Positions 11,346 through 23,200 of a stretch of DNA of 64,000 nucleotides are shown here, piece by piece. The notes beneath the pieces were generated by a model, which had not been told where the DNA came from, ran no database searches, and saw only the letters and a list, made by a program, of their open reading frames with translations. Position 1 is the stretch's first letter. Every line of letters starts with the position of its first letter. The DNA is from Isoetes taiwanensis (taxonomy: Eukaryota; Streptophyta; Lycopodiopsida; Isoetales; Isoetaceae): contig JAJEKV010000097.1 of NCBI GenBank assembly GCA_021234155.1, forward strand, positions 1,802,001 to 1,866,000, in the 5' to 3' direction. The translations under genes were made by a program, and so were the position numbers.

Positions 11346-12584
11346 CTGACCCCAATTTTTGGTCCACAATTGTTTTTTAGTTGTACGGAAGTGTTTTTTT
11401 ATGCCAAAAACAACACCAAAATGGCCCCAAAAGTCCATGTGGCCCGTTTATCCAGATTTGCACAAAGAGACAGTGGTTTTTTGGCAAAAATTTTCCACGG
11501 TGGTCTTTTGGTAGAAAAATCCACGCGTAGGAAAAATTGACATAGTTTTTGTGATTTTTTGTCAATGTCCTTTTTTTTCACTGTTGTTTTTATCAGTTTT
11601 TTCTACGTGTGGTTCTTTTTTTGTCACTGTTGTTTTTTTGAGAAGTCATGCGTTGTTTTTTTGAAAAGTACATGCATAGATTTACGTATTACTACACATG
11701 AAGAAGTAAAAAAGACAGATCTTTTTTTCTTTTTCTATACGTTTTGTTTTTTTCCTCTACTTGTAGTTTTTAAAAGTTGTCATTGTTTTCTTAGAGAAAG
11801 ATACATAGTTTTTAAAGAAATCCACATGTAGCATCTCAAAATAATTGCTATTTTTAAACATTGTTTTCCTCAATATTATATGTAGCTATTAAAAAGTAGA
11901 CACGTTATTTTTTAAATTAGTTGTTTCCAAGTGTTGTTTTTGCAAGAAAATTAAAATAAAATATCCAGTGGGAGGGCATTGACGCCAGAAGACGGAGCCC
12001 TAAAACCTTCCAGAAGCAGTTCGATCCAAAGGTCCTCTCTGGAAGGTCCCTGGCCACGGACGGGCAACTCTCCCACCTCGGAACTGTGATCTGACTCTAC
12101 CAACGGACTCGAAACATCGACATTACCCTGGAGACCAAGTTTCGTGGGCAGAAGACCACCCCTGCTCCAGGAAGCGCCAAAGTAGCTCATGTCCAACACG
12201 TTCGTAGTGAATTGGCCTTAGCGGAGGGTGCAGAATACTGCCATGTAGAGGGTTCGTGTTTCTTTTGCTGCAAAAAATGACCGTGTAACTTGGTCCCTAG
12301 GTGTAATTTCGCTGTTTCGGACGACGTGGCGAAGTCAAATCTCCATTCCGGAGCCTTTGTACTGCCCGAACGACAAAACACTTGGGTTTCTACACGGTCG
12401 ACTGCAGGACACTTTGCGGTTTGATATGTTCTCCCGGACAGATCTTGAATTTTTTTGAATCTGCTCGAAGCAAGTTACTTGAATGGAGAATTCAACGGTC
12501 GGATAGGGAAACCGGGTTCCGGGAAGGGAGGTATTGGCATTTGCCCTCCCGGAGGAGCACCGTAGGAAAGCTCACGCCTCGGTA
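11346..12584. other. No gene recognised; T-rich low-complexity DNA
   Basis: 11350-11945 is T-rich with short imperfect repeats built on ttgtttttt and agaaaaatccac; short frames here are phenylalanine-rich artefacts. 11951-12199 (minus) holds an 82-codon frame of normal composition and 12382-12585 (plus) a 67-codon one; neither is recognised. The GC content rises at about 11950. Confidence 0.4.
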
Positions 12585-13189
12585 AATCCAAACCCCATTT
12601 AAATCGGGTTTCTATTGCTTCTTGTTTTCAACTGCAGCTTCTCAACCATGTCTCAAGTGCAACTGAATAAAACTCGACCTCCATAACGTAAACCCTATAA
12701 TAACCTAGCAACGCACAGGGTTTACGTTTTGGAGGCCAAAACGTGGTCGACTTCTTTGATAACTAGGTGGACCATTTCTAAACACGCATGGGGAGCCATG
12801 AGAACTGAAATAACAGAGTTTCGATCTAGTCGCCAATCCGAGTGACCCCAAACAATTTTGCTACATATTCTAAACGAGGTGCACCCTGGACTACCACAAT
12901 CGTCGGATTCGTCGATCCTACGACCCAGATCATATGTTGGGGCCTGTGAGCACCTCTCATTTCGATTATAGTCATTTATGATTGGAGGCGCCTATGATTT
13001 TGAAATATGAAATACGCTTTCGCCTAAGGTTTTGGGGGAATATCGAACCTCTATACGGCTTTGCCTAAGATTTTAGAATATGAAATACGGGGGCTCGAAC
13101 CTCTACCAAAATAACTCAATGTCCTAATAAGACTACTTTAACCAATATACCCAATGAGCTAATATGATTATTTTTTATCTTGAATCTAT

Positions 13190-13231
<42 letters not shown>

Positions 13232-13541
13232 CCATCCGTTAGATTGTTTTAGGGATATATAGTCTATGGTTTTCGGAGTTCTTATTTTTTACATCTATAT
13301 CAAATCCCCCTAGAACCCCCTGTTATTTTGCTACATATTTGCTACTGCATAAGGCGCGCTACACTTTTAATTGCAAAACTAGGAGGAGAATAAATCCAAA
13401 CCCCATTCTTGCAATTTCTATTGCCTCGTGTTTTCAAAAGCAGCTGCTCGACCATGTCCCAAGTGCAACGGACCAAAGCCCGACCTCCATAACACAAACC
13501 CTACAATAACCTGGCAAGGCATAGGGTTTACGTGCCATATC
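12585..13541 (+). repeat. Pair of ~150-bp direct repeats (12585-12737 and 13389-13541)
   Basis: Both copies start aaatccaaaccccatt and contain caaccatgtc/cgaccatgtc, cgacctccataac, aaaccctataataacct/aaaccctacaataacct and agggtttacgt. They are about 85% alike and 804 bp apart start to start. Between them lie a tRNA-like element and a poly-T run. They could be short terminal repeats of a non-autonomous retroelement (TRIM-like) or a plain duplication; no TG...CA ends or coding sequence were found. Confidence 0.7.
12985..13168 (-). repeat. tRNA-like (SINE-related) element with duplicated tail segment
   Basis: On the minus strand a box A match (TAGCTCATTGG, 13161-13151) and a box B match (GTTCGAGCC, 13100-13092) are about 50 bases apart, longer than in a normal tRNA. 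Downstream the motif attttagaatatgaaatacg is repeated in diverged form. This is probably a SINE head; a functional tRNA is unlikely because the acceptor stem and anticodon arm are not evident. A run of 37 T at 13191-13227 lies just upstream. Confidence 0.5.
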
Positions 13542-13770
13542 CCCACTCGGAGTGCCTAGATGGCATGCTTGAGCCTAGGTGCCATGCCTGACCCACATTG
13601 GCATGTTGGAGAACTTGGCATGTTGGAGCGTATTTGGCTCTGATACCTTCGTGCACATGACTCGGAAGCAAGGTTTTCCCGAGCAAGGTTTTCCCGAGTT
13701 TGTGTTTAGGTTTAAGGTGTTAGCTGTGGTATTTTTCTTGATGGCTCCAACAATTACATCTCTAATTCTT

Positions 13771-14006
13771 AGTGCAAATCGTCTAAGTGCAATAAGTTAT
13801 CTTGTTTTTCAAAGAACCATTGGATTCTTAGTGCAAATCGTCTAAGTGCAATAAGTTATCTTGTTTTTCAAAGAACCATTGGATTCTTAGTGCAAATCGT
13901 CTAAGTGCAATAAGTTATCTTGTTCTTCAAAGAACCATTGGATTCTTAGTGCAAATCGTCTAAGTGCAATAAGTTATCTTGTTTTTCAAAGAACCATTGC
14001 ATTCTT
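13771..14006. repeat. Tandem array, four copies of a 59-bp unit
   Basis: Units begin agtgcaaatcgtctaagtgc at 13771, 13830, 13889 and 13948 and end with aaagaaccattggattctt. The units are almost identical; one substitution (gttcttc for gtttttc) marks the third. There are no spacers, so it is a minisatellite, not a CRISPR-like array. Confidence 0.92.
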
Positions 14007-14105
14007 AGAAAGAACCATTGGATAAGATAAATTAGATACAATTAAAACCATTGGATGACGTGGATAACTATTGGATCGTCTATAGCGAACCTTAGTACCA
14101 ACTAG

Positions 14106-14605
14106 ATGTAGGCATGGTTTAATGGTGTTCCACTAATGATATCCAAAATGGGGGGATAATGTTAGGATATTGCGTAGTCTTGCCATTTTATAATGCTTGG
14201 GGATTTGTTGCAATGGTCCTATTCCCCATAAACAATTACATCTCAAATTCTTAATGGTCTAAATTATACCAAGATGTAGGAACGGTTTAATGGTGTTCCA
14301 CTAACGATATCCAAAATGGGGGAATAATGTTGGGATATTGCATGGTCTTGCCATTTTAATGCTTGGGGATTTGTTGCAATGGCCCTTTCCTCCATAAAGA
14401 AATACATCTCACAATTCTTAATGGTTTGTTATGCAAAAATGTAGGCGTGGTTTAATGGTCTTTCTCTAACAATATCCAAAATGTTAGGATATTGTTAGGA
14501 TTTTGCGTGGTCCTATGACATTAATGCTTAGGGATTTGTTGCAGCAATCCTGCACCCCCTCAAGGAATACAAATCAAATTCTTGATGGTTTTGTTATGCA
14601 AAAAT
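14106..14605. repeat. Tandem array, three diverged copies of a ~166-bp unit
   Basis: Units start atgtagg at 14106, 14274 and 14439 and share ggtttaatggt, atatccaaaatg, taatgcttggggatttgttg and aaattctt(a/g)atgg. The first two are about 88% alike; the third is more diverged and contains an extra short internal duplication (ttaggatattgttaggatt). Confidence 0.85.
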
Positions 14606-14639
14606 AGGTGTTAAGTAATTGAACTAGTTGAAGTAACTT

Positions 14640-15112
14640 GTCTTACATGGAATACTAGTATAAGGACATGTGATCGTGCACATGCATCACATGTAGCAAA
14701 TCAAGTACTCTGTCCTACCACTATAAAGACCCGTGATATGGAAGGATAGGACATGTAGAGAATCAAGTATTCTTTCCTACTTCTATAAAGACATGTGACA
14801 ATAGAAGTATTACACATGTCGTAATTCATGTATTCTTTCCTACAATGCCTTAGCAAATAAAGTACTATGTCCTACTACTATAAAGACATGTGACATGGAA
14901 GCATACGACATGTAGAGAATCAAGTATTCTTTCCTACTTCTATAAAGACATGTGACAATAGAAGTATTACACGTGTCGTAATTCATGTATTCTTTCCTAC
15001 AATGCCTTAACAAATAAAGTACTCTGTCCTAGAATCAAATATTCTTTCCTACATCTATAAAGACATGTGACAATAGAATTATTAGACATGTAGAAATTCA
15101 AGTATTCTTTCC
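14640..15112. repeat. Tandem array, ~157-bp and shorter units
   Basis: The block aatcaagtattctttcctac occurs at 14761 and 14918, and in altered form at 15033, each followed by tctataaagacatgtgacaa. The first two units are nearly identical over 157 bp; the third is shortened to about 115 bp spacing. Adjacent to two other tandem families, this makes 13771-15112 almost wholly tandem DNA. Confidence 0.85.
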
Positions 15113-16784
15113 TACAGTGGATTGTATTATAAAATGACATGTCACAATAGAAGAAACTATAAAACAACAATGGATGTTTTAGTCCACTGAAAAAAGAACA
15201 CCATTATCGAACAAAACCATACCTCCACAAATCCACATGTAGGATTCTTTGAAAACAGGACATGTAGACCTACCAAAACTGATGTTTTCAACAGTGGACC
15301 AAAAACCGGAGTGAGTGTGCATCTCCCCTTCCCGGAAGACAATGGCTCGATGGGCGGCTAGAGGATCGCGGCGACACACGTCCTTACCAGATTGAACTTC
15401 CCAAAACAAGAACCAGGCCAATACCTACAACTCCTGAGGGTCAAGGTGACACCATCGATCCAAGAAGTGTCAGTCCCATACGTGGCCCTCTCGAAATGAT
15501 CAGCTATAAGCCTAGCTCGCTCCAAGTCCCCAGTAGCCGCGCTCAGCAGGGACTCCCTCTATCTTGCCATTGACTCTGTTGTGTGGTGCTCAGTCACTTC
15601 ATAGCCTCTATAGCCCGGTGGGCTCTATGCATAGGCCGCATATAATAGGAACTAAAGGGTCTAAACTAGAAGTATAATCTAAACAAAGCTACTAGGTCTC
15701 AGGGAATAAATTACTAATCGCATATTTCTTATTAGCCAGAATGACTTTAGCTAAACTTGCTCAATATTAATCCCAAAACTTTCTGTGGTTTAGCTAAACT
15801 CTGCATATTTTTCCTCTCATACTTTCTAGTGTTTAGCTAAAGTAACCCAAATATCATCCCAAAAATTTCTATGGTGTGGCCAACGTAAAATACTAAGACA
15901 ACTTACTATACTTTTTTTTCAATTATTTCCACTTATTTTACTCATTTTCTTTGTGAAAACATTCTAAAATAATGCTAATTAGCAAAATTTATGACTCAAA
16001 TCAATTTATAATGCTAGAAACTAAACTATTAATCATATATTTCTTAGAAACTAAACTACTAATCATATATTTCTTATAAACTAGAATAAAATTAGCTAAA
16101 CTAGCCCAAAATTCGTTCTAAAACTTTCTATGGTTTAGCTAAACAATACAAAATTTCACTCTCTTACTTTCTAGTGTTTGGCTAAAGAGCTCGATGGTTG
16201 GTGCAATCCCGAAAAAAGTTAAGCTAAAATTATTATTTTTTTCCCAATTTTTTCCATTTACTTTAGCCAATTTTTTTCAAAAATGTGCTAAAAAATCGCC
16301 AAATAGCTAAGTTTAGCCCTTAAATTATTCCATGCTAGGTCTTTATCCCCCTTCTCAATACAAGAGGAGCAAATATGATCAACCAACATCATATATCCAC
16401 ATAACATGATAATAAATGAGAATAACATCTAATCCTAATCATATGCATCTAACTTATGGTTAGGGTTCATTGATTAGGGTTCAAGATCCAAACTGGGGGT
16501 TTCTAGGAGGGTCTACTAGAGATAGGAGATACTAACTCATCTGGAATCCTAACTTCCAAATAATCTACTAAGGAAACTAGTTCAAATACCTGATCTGGAG
16601 GAACTTCCACCAGCTCCGGGTGTCTCCATGGCTCTGCAAGTGGTTTGAAGTAGCTCCTGCTCCCTCTGTCACGTACAAGCTCGTGGGGCTACTGAGCTAT
16701 GTTATGCTGCAGCAGACGATTCTCGAAATGAAGTTTCGAGCACGATCAGGATTCCAAGACTGTAGGAGCCAGAAAAGTGGCCTA
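15113..16784. repeat. No gene; diverged 350-bp repeat pair with 'agctaaa' motifs
   Basis: 15157-15700 holds only short unassigned frames. From about 15704 and again from about 16050 a segment repeats: actaatc(g/a)(c/t)atatttctta, tttagctaaact or attagctaaact, aaaactttct(g/a)tggtttagct, and actttctagtgttt(a/g)gctaaag. The two copies are diverged. A similar ggctaaa/tagccac vocabulary recurs at 60600-61380. The class is unknown; no termini were found. Confidence 0.5.
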
Positions 16785-17048
16785 CACTACAAGAGAATGG
16801 ATGTTAGGCGTCAGAATAATCGTCAGGCAATCTTTATTAAACAGAGAACTGAACAGACACCTATGGATGACAATTTGGCTGACGAATTTTATCTGACGAT
16901 TGTGCGTCAGATGAAACGTCGGGTAAATCATCAGGTTGTCTGCCGATATAGCCTCAGATTTTTAGCCATGGTAGGGTTAAATAATTTTAGCCATGCTTCC
17001 CTACCCACAGTATGGTATACAGGCCTACTAGGATAGAGGTTTGTATGG
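16785..17048 (+). mobile_element. CACTA (En/Spm-type) transposon terminus with subterminal repeats
   Basis: The sequence at 16785 starts CACTACAAGAGAATGG, the diagnostic terminal inverted repeat of plant CACTA transposons. It is followed by a cluster of short subterminal motifs containing GACG/CGTC (GGCGTCAG, TCGTCAGGC, CTGACGAATTT, CTGACGATTG, GCGTCAGATG, ACGTCGGG), the expected transposase-binding repeats. No transposase gene and no opposite end (TCTTGTAGTG) were found downstream, so this is a solo terminus or a heavily deleted element. The 138-codon frame at 16620-17036 crossing the terminus is fortuitous. Confidence 0.68.
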
Positions 17049-17194
17049 TGACGTTCCTTAAAATATATGTATTTATATCGTATATTTTAGGGGAACGTCA
17101 AATTCATTTTGTACATGTCATCGTAGTCGATATATACTAGTGACGTGGCAGTATAATATATATATTTATACCATATATTATGCTAGAACGTCAC
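17049..17194. repeat. Two adjacent imperfect hairpins (17049-17100 and 17140-17194)
   Basis: Arms of the first: tgacgttccttaaaatata against tatattttaggggaacgtca. Arms of the second: gtgacgtggcagtataatat against the reverse of atattatgctagaacgtcac. Both hairpins share the outer GTGACGT motif and an AT-rich inner part. They probably derive from the CACTA subterminal region next door or from a small MITE. Confidence 0.65.
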
Positions 17195-17759
17195 AAAAAC
17201 CCGGTCGAAATGCTCAAGATATTGCGATCAAGTTTGCAAACAAAGAATCTAAAACAGAAATATGGCGCAAAAAACATTGCTAAAAGTGCTCTAGTAACAT
17301 ATTCTTTTGAATTTGAACTCTAAGTATGGAGAAGACCTATAAAATAAAAAAATTGCGTTAGTAACAGATACCTTTAAACATTTTGCATATTGAACTTTTA
17401 ACTACATATCTAAATGTCTGCATGTCTAGGAGATGGAAGAACATTAGAAATCAAATGATGAGAAAAACAAAGCCGTCATACATGGCACTTGTCAATAGAG
17501 CAATTAACTTTATCAGATACTATATCTCAATTCAAAAGATAAGCTGATGAAATAGATCATGGGCATAGTAAACTTGCAATTAAGATTGAGCATCTAAAAT
17601 TATATACCTTGATAAACATCATATTTTCGAAAAGGCAAAATTAAAAAATACCCTCCTGATATTTTCTTGAGATGCCCCTGGCTAAAATACAAATTATTTT
17701 ATACTATTAAAATTTTTCAAATAGGTTTACATTAATTTCAAAATGGTTGACCATGAGAC
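17195..17759. other. No gene recognised
   Basis: AT-rich DNA between the hairpins and the mitochondrial rRNA fragment. No coding or repeat signal seen. Confidence 0.5.
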
Positions 17760-17945
17760 TGGCCCATCAAACAAGGACGAACGTCGGCCATAATGATCCA
17801 GGAGTCCCATGTGGAAGGGCTCTCGCTCAACGGATCAAAGGTATGCCGGGGATAATAGGTTGATGACTCCCAAGAGCTCTTATTGACGGAGTCATTTGGC
17901 ACCTCGATGTCGACTCATCACATCTGGGAGTTGAAGAAGGTTTCC
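17760..17945 (+). pseudogene. Nuclear fragment of mitochondrial 26S rRNA (NUMT)
   Basis: The segment matches the peptidyl-transferase end of large-subunit rRNA: gaacgtcggccataatgatc, gggctctcgctcaacggatc, aaaggtatgccggggataat, agg(t)tgatgactcccaagagc and ggcacctcgatgtcgactca. The wording (tgatgactcccaagagctct, then gacggagtc) is that of plant mitochondrial 26S rRNA rather than plastid or nuclear rRNA. Similarity stops abruptly after cacatctgggagttgaagaagg. Several changes at normally invariant sites (aggttgatg for aggctgatg, attgacgg for atcgacgg) show it is not functional. Sense strand is plus. Confidence 0.85.
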
Positions 17946-19320
17946 TGTTGATTTGCCAAACGCCCTTGAGACCTAGAATGTCATTTTTTTCCCCAAATTT
18001 CAAATGCCTCTAAATACCCTTATAAGATTTAACAAAAGAATTCAAATGCCATTGTAGGCCAAACACTCAGAGATGGTCCAACTACAAATACAATAATCAT
18101 AGGCACATTTTTACATGTTCAAACAAGATCGGTTGCATCTAGCACAACCATGATTTCCTTCACTTCTTCTTAACTTCCTACAAATCCTCTTCGTTGTTTT
18201 TGCTTAGCCGGAGCAAGTAGTTATTACAAATTGGATCGAATCATTGCTTTCTACAAAAGAATTGTTGCAAATTGCTAAGAGCAAATTGATGGGGCAGAAG
18301 ACTTTCGGTGTCTTGCCTTCCTTTAAGGAGTCATGAATAGAAATAGGCTAATTTTCGGTGCCTTGCCTACCTTTAAGGAGTCATAAATAAAAATTGGCGC
18401 AAGCCTTCCTTTAAAGAACCGTGAATAGAAATAGGCTCCAGGTGCCATCAATATATGTTACAAAAGAGTATCCCATGAAATACGAAAAATTAGAGGGCAT
18501 TTGGTGAAACTTAAATTTGTACAAAGGAATATCACGGATGGAAAGTTACTTGAGCATAATATGTAAGTAATTGGGTGGCAAATCATCTTCCTACATAACC
18601 ACTCTAGACATTTTAAAAGCAAATACATTTCTGGTTCATGGACCATAGGCTTTCTCAAGGTCTACTTTTATCCAATTATTAAGATATGTAATATTTCTCG
18701 AAGTTCTAGTTGTAAGATGTCTTTCCTCTACCCTTCTTTCTACGGCTGAAGCAATAAACTTCCACGATTTGAGTTTGGTATTTCGAGATGTGCTTTTTAG
18801 CAATGGTCTGGGTAAGAATTCAGTGGTGTATAGTATTGGAAAGCGTATATTTTGAGGCATTTGAGGAGCTTAATGCCGTTTAGATGTCGCGGAAGGAAAC
18901 TGGGCGAATTTCTGAGGACAGTTGCAATGTCTGGAAATGGAATTGCAGGCACGTCACGTGATGGCGCCGCTTGCCAGATAGCGGCCTCCTGCATGCCGAT
19001 CAAAACGGCCAAATCTGTATGAGTCGACTGAGATCAGGGAATTTCGGCCCTTCTGTGGCTACAACAGTGCATTTCCAGGGATCCCAGGAAAATTTCAGAT
19101 GCCTCAGTTCTGGTTCATTCAAAGTTTGCCTCAATCTTCTCAAATCGGGATCCTAGGAACCAATTTCGGCCCTTATCAGGTTGTTTTAGCGTAACCCACT
19201 CAATCGATTTCATCCTGGGCAGCCAATCCGGTACTTCCTCTGATTCGTGCTTCCCTTGAGCAAATCGGCCATCTTCCTTCAGTTTCGGTCTGATTTTCTT
19301 GGACATTCAACAAGTAAAAG
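17946..19320. other. No gene recognised; triplicated ~54-bp segment at 18303-18440
   Basis: At 18303-18440 the unit containing ttcggtgncttgcctnccttt, then aaggagtcat(g/a)aataga, occurs in three diverged copies. The rest has short frames only; those around 18640-19310 are unrecognised. Confidence 0.5.
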
Positions 19321-19405
19321 GATAGCTATTGCAGCTGCTGAAGCAGCTATTGGATTAGCCATTGTTCTAGCTATCTATCGCAACAGAAAATCAATTCGTA
19401 TTGAT
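19321..19405 (+). pseudogene. ndhE: Nuclear fragment of plastid ndhE (NUPT)
   Basis: Reads [20 protein letters not shown], then NRKSIRID, the strongly conserved C-terminal end of NdhE (subunit 4L of the plastid NDH complex, a thylakoid membrane protein). Identity starts at atagctattgcagctgctg and ends at cgtattgatc, after which the nuclear sequence takes over and the plastid ending FNLLKW is absent. The frame is still open and has no damage, so the transfer may be fairly recent. At about 85 bp it cannot encode a working subunit. Confidence 0.85.
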
Positions 19406-20237
19406 CTATTGGCTGTTCGAAGAAGAGCAATGTGGGGGAGAAGGAAGGTTCTGGAAGCTTCTGTATCTTATTTTTGCGTAGTGGGTTTCATGCGTAGTGG
19501 GTTTCATGTGTTGTAATCTATTTTGCAATGTGAATAGGTGCTGATGTACAATATGTGCAAAGGCTGAGTGTGATGAAAGGTGTAATTAAATGTTCATATG
19601 TTTTAAAGTAACCTTAGAAAGTGGCAAAAGATTTTTTGGTGAAAAAATTATTGGCCGTTGATTTGGCATGGTGCCCGGGATATGCTGGAGATCAATGGCT
19701 CACATGCAATCCCATAAACAAAACCCATAATAGTTGGGCTGTGAAAAAGCAAAACGAAAACAGAGGTAGGAGCCAGAGAACAATGACATGACTAAATTAA
19801 TTCATCTCCAATAGATGTTAAAAATGTTATCCTCAATCTGATAAAATTGTTATTCTCCATGTTATTCATGCATTGGATAAAAATGACGTAAGCATGGAAG
19901 CCTTGTTTGATTGTTGCATCTGAAAGTGCATAAGAAACGTGAAATGGAGACTTCTTTAGAGTAGTGGAATGAAGGCTTTTTATTTGATAATTGGAAAGGA
20001 AATTCTCACTTTTGTCAACATCATTGGATGGACAGACCATGCATAGCCCTCATGCAAACGTTTGTCAGCAATGCCAGGATTGATCAAAAGCACATAATGT
20101 GGGTTTTATATAAAAAGCAAAACTCCACAATACAACTTTAAAATAGAATTACCAAAAAAAAGAACTTTATAGTCATTGCACCTTTATTTATGAACCACAC
20201 CCCCCCAAAAAAAAGCGGGGCGCCGGGGGGTAGTTTT
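19406..20237. other. 3' flank of VPS33; no other gene seen
   Basis: Contains a minus-strand AATAAA (20188-20183), about 50 bases beyond the VPS33 stop codon and well placed as its polyadenylation signal. A short duplicated gcgtagtgggtttcatg lies at 19477-19507. Otherwise featureless. Confidence 0.5.
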
Positions 20238-23200
20238 TCAGAAAGGTGTGCCTATAAGGGTTTGTAGAAGGCTTGATCCATTTATCAATTTAGTTGTTGC
20301 AACTAGCAAGTCATATTTTACAAGATCCTGTAACATAAAATAATGAAATGAGATCACAATAAAATCATGCACAATCTGGGAATAAGCTTACATAAAATGA
20401 TGAAATGAGATCCCGATAAAATCATGCACAATCTGGGAATAAGCTTAAATACCTGAGTGCTAAGGAAACGAAGTGCTGAAATTTCCGCAAAAGTGATACC
20501 CCCAATAAAAACTACTAGTGCCACTGGCCGACGGCCTTCTACACTGCTGCAGAAAAGAAAAGGAAGCTTCAGAATGTAAACATGCACCCAAAACATTGGT
20601 TGATACCCCTGTGCCTCAAAAACTATGTTGGGAATGTGCTTTACTACTTGCTACACAATGGCATCTAATGATCACGTAAATCTTTCTTGGCAGTGGGGAC
20701 ACCAAGTCCAGAACCATTCCAACAACAAAGAGTCCAGCTATACATAAGGAACAATAATATATAGCAACCTTAAATCTGTTCCGGTATTTGTGCTTGCGTG
20801 TTAATACGTGGGACTTCAATACCTACATAGTAATTGCCAGTTCTTCCATTGCTATCAGGCTCGTAAGGAACTTTGTATACGTTACGATTGAAAATCTGCC
20901 AGCCCAACTACTCTAGGTTTCATGCATAGGGAGCTTATAAATATTGCCTAACCTTTCGATTAAACCATTGGCATCATTTAGGCTGTCTAAAGTCAGTACT
21001 TCGCCTTGTGAACCCTATAATAAACAGAAGTTAATATTAGTTCCAACTACCTTTGGAAAAGACAAAGAAAACACGAAGCACATTCAGCAGAAAACTTTTA
21101 TCCTAAATGACCCTGGAACCAGTATGACGAATTTCACCAAACCTGTTTCTTTTCAAATGTAGGCCCTGGGAGCATTTTCATGATATCCTCAATTGATCGC
21201 CTGATATAAAAATGGCATAAGGAAAAGTATACAGCAAGAAATGAATTTCAATACACAGAATAAAATGAAATCTCTTTGGAACACATCACAACATTCCTGT
21301 CCTCCACATAACGCTAACAAAAAGGATATGCGTGCATGTTATCGAAAACTTAAGTTACAGACGATGCCACATTAATTAGAATTGCAAATATCACATCTAC
21401 CAGCCGCCTTTAAGAGCGTGCTGAATAAGTCTGATGCTGAGTGGCGCGTAACCAGAAAAGACATATGATATATCTGTTGGGCTGAACTTAAAAAGCTTTT
21501 GTCAGATTCTGGATTGAAACGTTGGAAATATAACGGGAAAAAAAGAAGAACTAACTTGCTGTCATCAACATCTGTCACCACTAATTTGAGACGCCGCTTC
21601 ACTGTGAGCCAGTTACTCTTTGTTTCCTAAATTACACAAACAGTAAATGCTGATATATAATAAAAGTTGTTTATATTTAATAAAATAGGGTCTTCTAAAG
21701 GAAGCCATACTTGTTTTTTCAGCATACCAGCCTTCTCCAAATTGCTTAAGACGAACATGTTTTCAAATCCATAAGTATGGAGTAGTTCTCGCCTGCCAAT
21801 GAAGAAGCCTTTGCATCAGTGATTTCACCACATTTTACAGATGTTTATAACTATTGAAGTTGTTTTCCGTGATTTTACTGTATCTTTTTATTTACTTGTC
21901 CTAAGGCAAAATTATCACGGGGTAAAATAATTAGACGGCATATTAAACTCAGAAAGTGCTCTTTGACATATTATACAAGGCTTAATATCCAAACCACCAT
22001 AGGCTACATAGGAACTAACTGAAATTGCATCTATTCTAAAAACTTTGTGATGCATTCTAAGAGAAAAATGACTGAAGTTGGTTAGCCAAACCTTGAATTG
22101 TGAAATGTCACAAATCTGTCAAGAATTTTGTTGTTATCAGACAAATAAAGTCTGAACGAAAAAGTAATACCTCAAGTAATCAAATTGCTTTCTTGGAAGT
22201 CCGTTATTGGTCCAAGAGAGTAGGACAAGCAGACGCAGTACACTCACCAATGGCTCTTGTCTATGTATCATTTCCTCAATATATTCAAAACATCTGCAAG
22301 CCCAATTAAGGTAACCACATCGTAATGAATACCTCACATATATGTTGCTTCATGCACTTAAATCTACATGTAAGTTCAAATGGTACGCTAATCAGATAAA
22401 TATTGCAGGCTAGTTACTAGTGATGGACACTCATATAGCATGTCTATGATGGTATATATTGTGGTTTACTGATGGTTCACTAGAATTTAACTGCCTGTAA
22501 CCTTTATCCCCCAACTAGAATCACAACAAAGATAGAATAAGGCGTACATGTCATAGCTTTGCCCCTCAACAAGTGTCTGCTCAATGCTTAGACGATTCAA
22601 GAAAGCATGCTTTGTTGTAAATGGGTTTAGGTACTGAGCAATATTAATGTGTCTCTGCCATAAATAATCATTATGAATGATGTCAGCTCTGTTCTTGTTT
22701 AGATATTGACAAAGTGGTTTTAGAAAATGAACAATTTGAACTAATGTATACCGTCATTTCAGGAAGGACTTTCAACTTCTTCATGTATTCCTTAAGCTCA
22801 GAGACAGTCTGATTTTCCTGCACCATGTACAAGCTTTAATCATTACTAGAACAAGTGATCCTGTTTTCTCGTAGTCTGAAGAACATAACATTATAAAGAA
22901 TCTAGTGCCTACAGTTCGTAAAACGATAAGGACAATGGGAACCATTACCATACTTCCATTGAATCCAATCTCTTTTTTTATTCTTTTAGGTTCTAATCAA
23001 TGCATAATAATAGATAGAAATCTTATTTGAATTATACTATGATCACAGCACATGCAAATAAATTGATAATGCCAATGCCCTTAAAGCAACAGCACTGCTG
23101 TGATACTAAGATGAAGTTCCATACTGCAGTCTTTGCTTCTGTATAATCTTGTTTCAGTGTGAGAGCTCTTTGTCGCAAGACCTAAGAAATGGAACTGTCA

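Noticed and set aside
13771-14006. CRISPR-like repeat array
   Set aside because: Units are contiguous with no unique spacers, in a plant nuclear context; it is a minisatellite.
16620-17036. 138-codon plus ORF
   Set aside because: Crosses the CACTA terminus and its GACG motifs; no protein similarity, so fortuitous.
17760-17945. Active rRNA gene or bacterial contamination
   Set aside because: Only about 185 bp, with changes at invariant sites and plant nuclear flanks; best explained as a NUMT.
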